64,000 bases of DNA from CBFFRJ01 sp963530515 (GTDB lineage: Bacteria; Pseudomonadota; Gammaproteobacteria; Enterobacterales; Enterobacteriaceae). The position numbers and the translations under genes were made by a program. This document shows, one piece after another, positions 24,609-31,925 of the stretch. The notes under the pieces were generated by a model. It saw nothing but the letters and a program-made list of their open reading frames with translations. It was not told the DNA's origin and made no database searches. Every line of letters begins with the position of its first letter. Positions within the stretch are counted from its first letter, which is position 1. The stretch is taken from contig CAUSEC010000006.1 of the NCBI GenBank assembly GCA_963530515.1, forward strand, positions 1-64,000. Reading direction: 5' to 3'.

Positions 24609-24614
24609 GGTTGG

Positions 24615-25664
24615 CTACCCTGGCAGGCGGCTTTTCGGTCTGCCAGGGCCAAGCAGAATCGCCAGCTTGCTGCCGCCCTGGGTGGTTTCCATCCAGATTT
24701 TACATACGCTGGTGAGCGGCACGGAAAGCAGCATGCCCACCGGGCCGAGAAGCCAGCCCCACACCAGCAATGAGAGGAACACCACCAGGGTCGACATGCC
24801 CAGACGGTGGCCCATCATGCGCGGCTCCATGATATTGCCTATCACCATATGGACGACCAGGAACAGGCTCCCCACCAGCACGCACTCATAGACGCCGTTA
24901 AACAGCAGCGCCTGAATCATTGGCGGAATGGCAGAAATGACCGAACCGATATTGGGCACATAGTTGAGTAAGAAAGCCAGCACCCCCCACATCAGGGCAA
25001 ACTGCACGCCCATAATGGCAAGCCCAGCCCAGACAATCACCCCGGTCCATAAACTCAGCAGCGTTTTCAGCGCCAGGTAGTGCGACACGCCTTTCAGCGC
25101 CCGGTGCAGGCCCGCAATGTGGATTTGCGGATTACTCAGCGCAAAGCGCAATTTGTAGGGCACATGGCGTACTTCAAACAGCATGAACACCATGGTCATC
25201 ATCAGCAGCACGATGCTCGCCATCGCATTGGAAAGCTGCGTCATCATGGCGGTGGCAAAGGTCATCAGCTTGTCGGAATCCATGCGCTGCAGCATACGCT
25301 CCGGTGATATGTGCAGGTGCAGGAAGGGTAATGCATCCTGTAACTGGAGGAATTTACGCGTGAACTCCCGATTGTATTTCGGCAACTGATCCATAAATTC
25401 ACTGATGGAGGCGGCCAATACCCCGACCAGCGCGGTCAGGAAAATCAGCATCACCAGCACCACAATACCGATGGCGACGGGCCGCTTGATTCCCCGACGC
25501 ATAAACCAGGTGACCAGCGGGTTTAAAACAATAGCGAAAAACAGCGCCAGTAGCAGTTGAACGATGATGTCGGCAGCGGCATGAATACCGGCCAGAATAA
25601 CGACCAGTGAGGCCAGTTTGAGAAGAATATGTAAACCCGCACGATCGGGCTGGAGCTGTGTCAT
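24615..25664 (-). CDS. yhhT: AI-2E/PerM-family membrane protein YhhT
   Basis: This 349-residue inner-membrane protein has about seven or eight helices in the AI-2 exporter (TqsA/PerM) family layout. The conserved C-terminal helices contain LNYVPNIGSVISAIPPMIQA and EPRMMGHRLGMSTLVVFLSL. It matches E. coli YhhT, of unproven function. It is divergent from yhhS as in E. coli, but acpT, which normally follows towards nik, is absent here and pad lies convergent instead. A CCCTGGCAG/CTGCCAGGG stem overlaps its last codons. Confidence 0.9.
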   Translation of the reverse strand: MTQLQPDRAGLHILLKLASLVVILAGIHAAADIIVQLLLALFFAIVLNPLVTWFMRRGIKRPVAIGIVVLVMLIFLTALVGVLAASISEFMDQLPKYNREFTRKFLQLQDALPFLHLHISPERMLQRMDSDKLMTFATAMMTQLSNAMASIVLLMMTMVFMLFEVRHVPYKLRFALSNPQIHIAGLHRALKGVSHYLALKTLLSLWTGVIVWAGLAIMGVQFALMWGVLAFLLNYVPNIGSVISAIPPMIQALLFNGVYECVLVGSLFLVVHMVIGNIMEPRMMGHRLGMSTLVVFLSLLVWGWLLGPVGMLLSVPLTSVCKIWMETTQGGSKLAILLGPGRPKSRLPG

Positions 25665-25809
25665 GAATCATTCCTTGTGATATACCGCCCGCTAAGTGTA
25701 GCTACTGGCAGGCGCTTCGCCTGAGACAGATATTCTTTATCTGCTTGCTGATTTCCAGGCCATGACGTGGTAATAGTGAAACATCGTTGTAAATATCTGG
25801 TGACCCCAC

Positions 25810-27012
25810 ATGCCCGAACAAGCCGCTGAACCGGCGCTAAGCGGATTACGTCTTAATCTGCGGATTCTCTCCGTCGTTATTTTTAACTTCGCAAGTTACC
25901 TCACCATAGGTTTGCCGCTGGCGGTCTTGCCCGGGTACGTACACGACACTCTGGGCTACAGCGCCTTCTGGGCGGGTCTGGTTATCAGCCTGCAATACTT
26001 CGCGACTCTCATCAGCCGACCGCATGCCGGGCGTTATGCCGATACGCTCGGGCCGAAAAAGGTGGTGGTATTTGGCCTGTGTGGCGCGTTTATCTGCGGG
26101 TTTTGCTACTGGCTGGCAGACATGCAAAGCGCCTCGCCGCTGGTGAGCCTGATACTGCTTTGTGTTGGGCGTGTGATTCTGGGTGTCGGGCAAAGTTTCG
26201 CCGGTACCGGATCGATGCTCTGGGGCGTGGGGGTGGTTGGTTCGTTGCATATCGCCCGCGTTATTTCCTGGAATGGTATCGCTACCTATGGCGCCATGGC
26301 GCTCGGCGCGCCACTTGGCGTGCTGTGTTACAGCTTCGCGGGATTAAGCGGTTTGGGCTGGTTCATTATGGCGGTGGTGTTCGTGGCCATCGCCTGTGCA
26401 TTACCGCGTGCGGCGGTGAAAGCCAGCAAAGGTAAGCCGCTGCCGTTTCGTGCGGTGCTGGGGTTCGTCTGGATTTACGGGATGGGGCTGGCGCTGGGGA
26501 CGGCCGGATTTGGCGTGATTGCCACCTTTATTACCTTCTTTTATGACGCCAAAGGCTGGGACGGCGCGGCCTTCGCCCTGACCCTGTTTAGCCTCGCGTT
26601 TGTCGGCTCACGACTGGTTTTCCCGAACAGCATTAACCGCCTTGGTGGCCTGAACGTGGCAATGATAAGCCTGGCGGTGGAAGTGGTTGGGTTGATTCTG
26701 GTGGGCGTGGCTGACGCACCGCTGGTGGCAAAAATCGGCGTGTTCCTGACCGGAGCGGGCTTCTCGCTGGTCTTCCCGGCGCTGGGCGTGGTAGCGGTTA
26801 AAGCCGTGCCGCAGCACAATCAAGGGGCAGCGTTGGGCACCTACACGGTATTTATGGATATGTCGCTGGGGATAACCGGGCCGCTGGCAGGGCTGTTGAT
26901 GAGCTGGGCGGGCGTGTCGATGGTTTATCTGCTAACGGCGGTGCTGGTGGCGGGAGCGTTACTGCTGACCTGGTGGCTAAAAAAACGGCCTCCGCTGGAG
27001 GCCGCTTCCTGA
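25810..27012 (+). CDS. yhhS: MFS transporter YhhS
   Basis: This 400-residue major facilitator protein has about 12 helices and the loop 2-3 motif GRYADTLGPKKVVVFGL. It matches E. coli YhhS, a putative exporter linked to arabinose or glyphosate tolerance; the physiological substrate is unsettled. Its last codons (KKRPPLEAAS) encode the terminator of the convergent dcrB. The two stop codons directly abut. Confidence 0.92.
   Translation: MPEQAAEPALSGLRLNLRILSVVIFNFASYLTIGLPLAVLPGYVHDTLGYSAFWAGLVISLQYFATLISRPHAGRYADTLGPKKVVVFGLCGAFICGFCYWLADMQSASPLVSLILLCVGRVILGVGQSFAGTGSMLWGVGVVGSLHIARVISWNGIATYGAMALGAPLGVLCYSFAGLSGLGWFIMAVVFVAIACALPRAAVKASKGKPLPFRAVLGFVWIYGMGLALGTAGFGVIATFITFFYDAKGWDGAAFALTLFSLAFVGSRLVFPNSINRLGGLNVAMISLAVEVVGLILVGVADAPLVAKIGVFLTGAGFSLVFPALGVVAVKAVPQHNQGAALGTYTVFMDMSLGITGPLAGLLMSWAGVSMVYLLTAVLVAGALLLTWWLKKRPPLEAAS
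26979..27004 (-). terminator. dcrB terminator embedded in the yhhS coding end
   Basis: On the minus strand CGGCCTCC and GGAGGCCG form an 8-bp stem with an AGC loop, followed by seven T. The whole signal is within the yhhS reading frame. Confidence 0.85.
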
Positions 27013-27573
27013 TTACTTGATGACCAGGGTGTTAACAATGTTTTCCGCGGCGGTCTGGGCCTGCTGCTGGTTATCTGCCGGCAGCGTCACCTGCAGGGTT
27101 AACAGTTTGTTGTCGACTTTACCCAGCACCACGGTAGACCATGCAGTCTGACCTTTGGCAGAGATGATGCTGTCGAGCTGTTGCAGCGTCTGGCCTTTCA
27201 GTTCGATAGATTTGTTGGTCACGACCTGCAGCTGCGGGTCGCGGCTACGCTGTTGGTCTTCAAGACGTTTTGCCAGCGTATCCAGCCCTTCCTGGGTGTC
27301 GTCGCCCACAATCACGATAACCGCTTTCTGCCCGGAGGCATCAGAGTAAACGTGCATGTTGTTCGCCTGCGTACCCAACTTGCCGCTCTGATCGGTCATG
27401 TCTGCAGGCAGTGAGAAACTGAGTTTTCCATCCAGCAGCGAGACCGGCTGCCCGGTGGCGTTGCTTTCTGCCGAGGCACCCTGCACAGGCGTTTTTTTGC
27501 TGTCGCTGTTGTCGCAGGCCGCCAGGCCCACTACCAGCAGGCCAATACCGACATATTTAACCAGATTGCGCAT
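27013..27573 (-). CDS. dcrB: Lipoprotein DcrB
   Basis: The 186-residue protein has a type II signal peptide with lipobox LAAC (Cys20). It then shows the conserved ADMTDQSGKLGTQANNMHVY segment of DcrB. E. coli DcrB is an envelope lipoprotein needed for phage C1/C6 entry and for lipoprotein and envelope homeostasis. ATG 27573 (MRNLVKYVGIG) matches the E. coli start; the frame upstream is not family-like. It lies downstream of yhhQ on the same strand, 72 bp away. Confidence 0.93.
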   Translation of the reverse strand: MRNLVKYVGIGLLVVGLAACDNSDSKKTPVQGASAESNATGQPVSLLDGKLSFSLPADMTDQSGKLGTQANNMHVYSDASGQKAVIVIVGDDTQEGLDTLAKRLEDQQRSRDPQLQVVTNKSIELKGQTLQQLDSIISAKGQTAWSTVVLGKVDNKLLTLQVTLPADNQQQAQTAAENIVNTLVIK

Positions 27574-27645
27574 TGACTTCTTCCTTTCGATAAACAGCCA
27601 TAACGGCTCATTTGTCCATCTTACCACAACTGGCCAGGCGTACCT

Positions 27646-28311
27646 TTAACTGGTCTGTAACACGGTGATTTCGGATTTGTCTGCCAGCCTTTTCAGCAAC
27701 ATATTCAGCAACACGCCATACATCGGCAGGAAGAAAGCGATGCTGATAATCACCTTAAAGGCGTAGTCCACCAGCGCGATTTCCATCCAGTGTTCGGCCA
27801 TAAACGGGTCCGGGCTGTGCCAGAAGGCGATGAAGAAGAAGGCGAGGGTGTCGCTGGCGTTTCCGAACACCGTGGAGGCTGTCGGGGCCATCCACCAGCG
27901 TTTGTTCTGACGCAGGCGGTTAAAGACGTGCACGTCGAGGATTTGCCCCAGCGCATAAGCCATAAAACTGGCGGTGGCGATACGGGCAACGAACAGGTTG
28001 AAGTGCATCAGTGCGCCGAATCCCTGCCAGCTTCCCATATAAAACAAAGAGGAGATGCCGTAAGAGATAACCAGTGCCGGGATCATCACCGCGAAAATAA
28101 TCCGTCGTGCCAGCGGCGCGCCAAAAATACGCACGGTCAGGTCGGTCGCGAGGAAGATAAAGGGAAAGCTAAAGGCACCCCAGGTGGTGTGAAGGCCGAA
28201 AATACTGACCGGCAACTGCACCAGATAGTTACTGGAGGTGATCACCAGCAGGTGAAAAAGGGATAGCCAGAACAGCGCTTTCATGCGCTGAGAGGGTGAA
28301 AACTGCGTCAT
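27646..28311 (-). CDS. yhhQ: Queuosine precursor transporter YhhQ
   Basis: This 221-residue inner-membrane protein has about six helices and belongs to the YhhQ/VUT-1 family (ECF-S-like). Characteristic segments are PFIFLATDLTVRIFG, ATASFMAYALGQILDVHVFN and GNASDTLAFFFIAF. It imports 7-cyano- and 7-aminomethyl-7-deazaguanine for tRNA queuosine synthesis. It is divergent from tusA, as in E. coli. Confidence 0.93.
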   Translation of the reverse strand: MTQFSPSQRMKALFWLSLFHLLVITSSNYLVQLPVSIFGLHTTWGAFSFPFIFLATDLTVRIFGAPLARRIIFAVMIPALVISYGISSLFYMGSWQGFGALMHFNLFVARIATASFMAYALGQILDVHVFNRLRQNKRWWMAPTASTVFGNASDTLAFFFIAFWHSPDPFMAEHWMEIALVDYAFKVIISIAFFLPMYGVLLNMLLKRLADKSEITVLQTS

Positions 28312-28617
28312 ATTGTGACCTTTTTAGTGTTTGGGGTGAGGGAACCCAATGAAAACGTAACACGCTATTTTACTTGCCATTTTGATATCAGGCAGTGCTC
28401 GTCATCCTCACGTACTCAGAGTACGCTGCGGTGCCTGCGCGCTGGCTTCAATCAAACTGACTGCGACAATTACGCGTGTAAGTGTCGCATAAAGCCGCCG
28501 CATGATACTGCAACAGTCATATGATGCAATGGTTATTTTTAACGCAACCGTTAACCTCGCTTGCGTCACAAAAAAGGCGGCGTAAACTAAGCCCGTTTTT
28601 GACCCAGTGAGATGAAC
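28312..28617. other. yhhQ-tusA intergenic region with a structured element
   Basis: The 306-bp gap carries divergent promoters that I cannot place exactly. A 15-bp palindrome, CGTACTC-A-GAGTACG (28411-28425), sits in a GC-richer stretch (about 28390-28450). This stretch reads through into a minus-strand frame with no start of its own. No gene is supported here. Confidence 0.4.
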
Positions 28618-28863
28618 ATGACCGACGTTTTTACTTCCCCCGACCACACGCTGGATGCGCTGGGCCTGCGCTGCCCGGAGCCGGTGATGATGGTACGCAA
28701 AACCGTTCGTAATATGCAGCCGGGCGAAACCCTGCTGGTGATTGCTGACGATCCGGCCACCACCCGCGACATTCCGGGTTTCTGCCGTTTTATGGAGCAC
28801 GAACTGGTGGCGCTGGAGACAGAATCGCTGCCGTATCGCTATCTGGTGCGTAAAGGGCAGTAA
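28618..28863 (+). CDS. tusA: Sulfurtransferase TusA
   Basis: The 81-residue protein has the same length as E. coli TusA (SirA). The active Cys lies in the CPEP motif of DALGLRCPEPVMMVRKTVR (Cys19). TusA accepts persulfide sulfur from IscS and passes it to TusBCD for 2-thiouridine of tRNA. It also affects molybdenum cofactor synthesis. ATG 28618 (MTDVFTSPDHT) matches the E. coli start; an in-frame ATG two codons upstream is also possible. Confidence 0.96.
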   Translation: MTDVFTSPDHTLDALGLRCPEPVMMVRKTVRNMQPGETLLVIADDPATTRDIPGFCRFMEHELVALETESLPYRYLVRKGQ

Positions 28864-29002
28864 ACGCCCGTTATCACGCCGAGTTTTTCCTCAGTTTGCG
28901 ATCTTCGCCACCAATCTAAACCGCTGTTTCATTATTTAGCGCTTTTTGTGAGGCGCTTCACCCTCCCTTTTCCTGCGGTAGTCTAGTTTTTAAGCGTAAA
29001 AA

Positions 29003-29017
29003 TAAAACATTGTTTTA
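29003..29017. promoter_or_regulatory. KdgR-like palindrome upstream of the TRAP operon
   Basis: TAAAACA-T-TGTTTTA is a perfect palindrome 33 bp before the dctP-type start. With its AT flanks it resembles the KdgR (IclR family) operator of enterobacterial uronate genes as I remember it. The match to that consensus is an inference; the palindrome itself is plain. Confidence 0.4.
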
Positions 29018-29049
29018 ACATTACCACTCACTGCCCTGGAGAAGACCCG

Positions 29050-30033
29050 ATGAAAACGACTTTCAAGCCGTTGCTGGCCGCGTTGTGCCTGTCCACCGTG
29101 TCACTGTTATTTGTTCCTGCCGTTCATGCGCAAATCATTAAAGCTGCCGACGTCCATCCTGAAGGCTATCCCAATATTGTTGCCGTACAGAAAATGGGTG
29201 AAAAGCTCAAACAACAAACCGACGGCAAGCTGGAGATTAAGGTTTTCCCAGGCGGCGTTCTGGGGGATGAAAAACAGATGATTGAGCAGGCACAGATGGG
29301 CGCTATCGACATGATTCGCGTCTCTATGGCCCCCGTCGCCGCCATTCTTCCCGATATTGAAGTCTTCACACTGCCGTATATCTTTCGTGATGAAGACCAT
29401 ATGCACAAAGTTATTGATGGGGATATCGGTAAACAGATCGGCGATAAGCTGACGTCCAACCCGAAATCCCGGCTGGTGTTTCTTGGCTGGATGGACTCTG
29501 GTACGCGTAATCTCATCACCAAAAAACCGGTTGTTAAGCCTGAAGATTTGAACGGGATGAAAATCCGCGTGCAGGGCAGCCCCGTTGCCCTGGCAACGTT
29601 AAAACAGATGGGGGCTAACTCGGTAGCAATGGGTGTGAGTGAAGTGTACAGCGGCATGCAAACAGGGGTTATTGATGGCGCGGAGAATAACCCGCCGACG
29701 TTTATTGCTCATAACTATATGCCGGTTGCCAAAAACTATACCCTCAGCGGCCACTTTATTACTCCCGAAATGTTGCTCTATTCCAAAGTGAAATGGGACA
29801 AACTCAGCGCTGATGAGCAGAACAAAATCCTGACGCTTGCCCGTGAAGCGCAGTTTGAACAGCGTAAGCTCTGGGAAGCCTATACCCAGCAGGCGCTGGA
29901 TAAAATGAAGGCAGGCGGTGTGCAATTCCATGACATCGACAAAGCGGTGTTTATCAAAGCGACAGAGCCGGTGCGCGCCCAGTATGGCGACAAGCATCAG
30001 GATCTGATGAAAGCGATCGCTGACGTTAAATAA
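29050..30033 (+). CDS. TRAP transporter substrate-binding protein (DctP family)
   Basis: The 327-residue periplasmic protein has a Sec signal peptide (residues 1-27, VPAVHA). Its DctP fold shows the carboxylate-binding Arg region (LNGMKIRVQGSPV, about residues 165-177) and the QTGVIDGAENNPPTF segment. It captures an organic acid, perhaps a sugar acid, for the DctQ and DctM subunits encoded just downstream. GGAG upstream of the ATG supports the start. This operon is not present between tusA and zntA in E. coli K-12. Confidence 0.92.
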   Translation: MKTTFKPLLAALCLSTVSLLFVPAVHAQIIKAADVHPEGYPNIVAVQKMGEKLKQQTDGKLEIKVFPGGVLGDEKQMIEQAQMGAIDMIRVSMAPVAAILPDIEVFTLPYIFRDEDHMHKVIDGDIGKQIGDKLTSNPKSRLVFLGWMDSGTRNLITKKPVVKPEDLNGMKIRVQGSPVALATLKQMGANSVAMGVSEVYSGMQTGVIDGAENNPPTFIAHNYMPVAKNYTLSGHFITPEMLLYSKVKWDKLSADEQNKILTLAREAQFEQRKLWEAYTQQALDKMKAGGVQFHDIDKAVFIKATEPVRAQYGDKHQDLMKAIADVK

Positions 30034-30055
30034 CCCCACTCTTTGCGGAGGATGT

Positions 30056-30565
30056 ATGTCGGAACTCTACTTAAAGTGGATGGATCGCCTGTATCTGCTC
30101 GCCATGATGATAGCTGGCGTATCGCTGCTGGTGATGACTATCGTCATTCCCATTGGCATTTTTTCACGCTACGTCCTGAATCGCGGGGAATCCTGGCCGG
30201 AACCTATTGCCATCATCTGCATGGTTACCTTCACTTTCATTGGCGCGGCGGTAGGCTACCGCGCCGGTTCTCATATCGCGGTTAATATGCTGACTGACCG
30301 TCTACCTGAAACGCTGAAGACGCTTTGCGCACGGATTGTCGATCTGCTGATGCTGCTGATTTCTCTCATCATGTGCTGGTATAGCTACTGGCTGTGCGTT
30401 GAACTCTGGGAACAACCCGTTGCGGAATTCCCTTTGCTGACATCAGGGGAAAGTTATCTTCCGTTGCCGATAGGATCGGCCATTCTGATCCTGTTTGTGC
30501 TCGAACGATTACTGTTCGGATCGCAGGAAAACCGTCCGGTCGTGCTGATTGGTAATCATGGGTAA
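30056..30565 (+). CDS. TRAP transporter small permease (DctQ family)
   Basis: This 169-residue membrane protein has four predicted helices, the DctQ layout. Family-like segments are IFSRYVLNRGESWPEPIAII and the C-terminal LPLPIGSAILILFVLERLLF. It binds the large DctM subunit and is needed for uptake driven by a Na+ or H+ gradient. GGAGG six bases before ATG 30056 fixes the start. It lies 22 bp after the binding-protein gene and 10 bp before the large permease gene. Confidence 0.9.
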   Translation: MSELYLKWMDRLYLLAMMIAGVSLLVMTIVIPIGIFSRYVLNRGESWPEPIAIICMVTFTFIGAAVGYRAGSHIAVNMLTDRLPETLKTLCARIVDLLMLLISLIMCWYSYWLCVELWEQPVAEFPLLTSGESYLPLPIGSAILILFVLERLLFGSQENRPVVLIGNHG

Positions 30566-30575
30566 GGGGTGAACA

Positions 30576-31862
30576 GTGGACGCATTTGTATTGTTATTCA
30601 CCCTCGCCATTCTGCTGGCGCTGGGTATGCCAGTGGCGTTTGCCGTTGGGTTAAGTGCTATTGCAGGCGCACTGTGGATAGACCTTCCTCTGGAAGCCCT
30701 GATGATCCAGATAACCAGTGGGGTAAACAAATTCACGCTGCTGGCCATTCCGTTTTTCATTCTGGCGGGAGCCATCATGGCGGAGGGAGGAATTGCGCGG
30801 CGGTTAGTTAATTTCGCCTATCTGTTCGTCGGATTCATTCGCGGCGGTCTGTCGCTGGTGAACATTGTTGCGTCGACCTTCTTTGGCGCAATTTCCGGCT
30901 CGTCGGTCGCCGATACGGCGTCGATTGGCAGCGTGATGATCCCGGAAATGGAAAAGAAAGGCTACCCACGCGAATACGCAGCGGCCGTGACGGCCAGCGG
31001 TTCGGTACAGGCGATTTTAATCCCCCCCAGCCATAACTCCGTTATCTATTCGCTGGCGGCAGGCGGCACGGTATCCATTGCGACGCTGTTTATCGCAGGC
31101 GTGCTGCCAGGTTTGCTATTGGGGGGAAGCCTGATGGTTTTGTGTCTTAGCTTTGCTCACAAGCGTGGCTACCCAAAGGGGGAACGCATTCCGTTTAAGC
31201 AAGCGCTCAGGACCTTCATCGATGCGTTATGGGGGCTGATGACGGTGGTGATTATTCTCGGCGGTATTCTCTCCGGGATTTTTACCGCCACGGAATCTGC
31301 TGCCGTTGCGTGCCTGTGGGCCTTCTTTGTCACCATGTTTATCTACCGTGACTACAAGTGGCGAGAACTGCCGAAACTGATGTTTCGCACCGTAAAAACA
31401 GTCACCATAGTGATGATTCTGATTGGATTTGCGGCGGCCTTTGGTGCCGTGATGACCTATATGCAGCTGCCGGTGCGCATCACGGAGTTTTTCACCTCGT
31501 TGTCAGACAACAAATACGTCATTCTGATGTACCTCAATATCATGCTGTTGTTGATCGGCACTTTGATGGATATGGCACCGATCATCCTGATCCTGACGCC
31601 AGTACTGTTACCGGTCACGAACGCACTGGGTATCGATCCGGTTCACTTTGGCATGATCATGATGGTCAATCTCGGGATCGGGTTAATCACGCCACCCGTG
31701 GGATCGGTTTTGTTTGTCGCCAGCGCGGTGAGTAAGCAGAAAATTGAAACAGTGGTGAAGGCAATGCTGCCATTCTACGCGATGCTGCTGATTGTGCTGG
31801 GGCTGGTGACCTATATTCCGGCGATTTCCTTGTGGCTGCCCGGCGTACTGGGGATGCAGTAA
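30576..31862 (+). CDS. TRAP transporter large permease (DctM family)
   Basis: This 428-residue inner-membrane protein has about 12 helices and is the transport subunit of the TRAP system. Family motifs are GAISGSSVADTASIGSVMIP, the SGSVQAILIPPSHNSVIYS loop and the C-terminal NLGIGLITPPVGSVLFV. The GTG start at 30576 follows AAGGGGTGA. The operon has no local catabolic genes or regulator, so its substrate can only be guessed (uronate or aldonate is suggested by the upstream palindrome). Confidence 0.92.
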   Translation: MDAFVLLFTLAILLALGMPVAFAVGLSAIAGALWIDLPLEALMIQITSGVNKFTLLAIPFFILAGAIMAEGGIARRLVNFAYLFVGFIRGGLSLVNIVASTFFGAISGSSVADTASIGSVMIPEMEKKGYPREYAAAVTASGSVQAILIPPSHNSVIYSLAAGGTVSIATLFIAGVLPGLLLGGSLMVLCLSFAHKRGYPKGERIPFKQALRTFIDALWGLMTVVIILGGILSGIFTATESAAVACLWAFFVTMFIYRDYKWRELPKLMFRTVKTVTIVMILIGFAAAFGAVMTYMQLPVRITEFFTSLSDNKYVILMYLNIMLLLIGTLMDMAPIILILTPVLLPVTNALGIDPVHFGMIMMVNLGIGLITPPVGSVLFVASAVSKQKIETVVKAMLPFYAMLLIVLGLVTYIPAISLWLPGVLGMQ

Positions 31863-31866
31863 AGCG

Positions 31867-31925
31867 GCACTCTCTCATGCAGAGAGAGTGCAAACATTAA
31901 AAACGGCAACGTACGTTGCCGTTTT
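31867..31925. terminator. Tandem hairpins between dctM and zntA, bidirectional terminator
   Basis: A 9-bp stem (GCACTCTCT with AGAGAGTGC, 31867-31891) is followed by a 26-bp perfect palindrome centred at 31912/31913. In the palindrome A-run, CGGCAAC, GTAC, GTTGCCG, T-run serve both strands. Its right end includes part of the zntA stop codon. Confidence 0.85.

Noticed and set aside
24616..24648. Terminator for the phenolic acid decarboxylase gene
   Set aside because: CCCTGGCAG and CTGCCAGGG pair, but no T-tract follows on either strand and the stem lies in the yhhT coding end; not strong enough to call.
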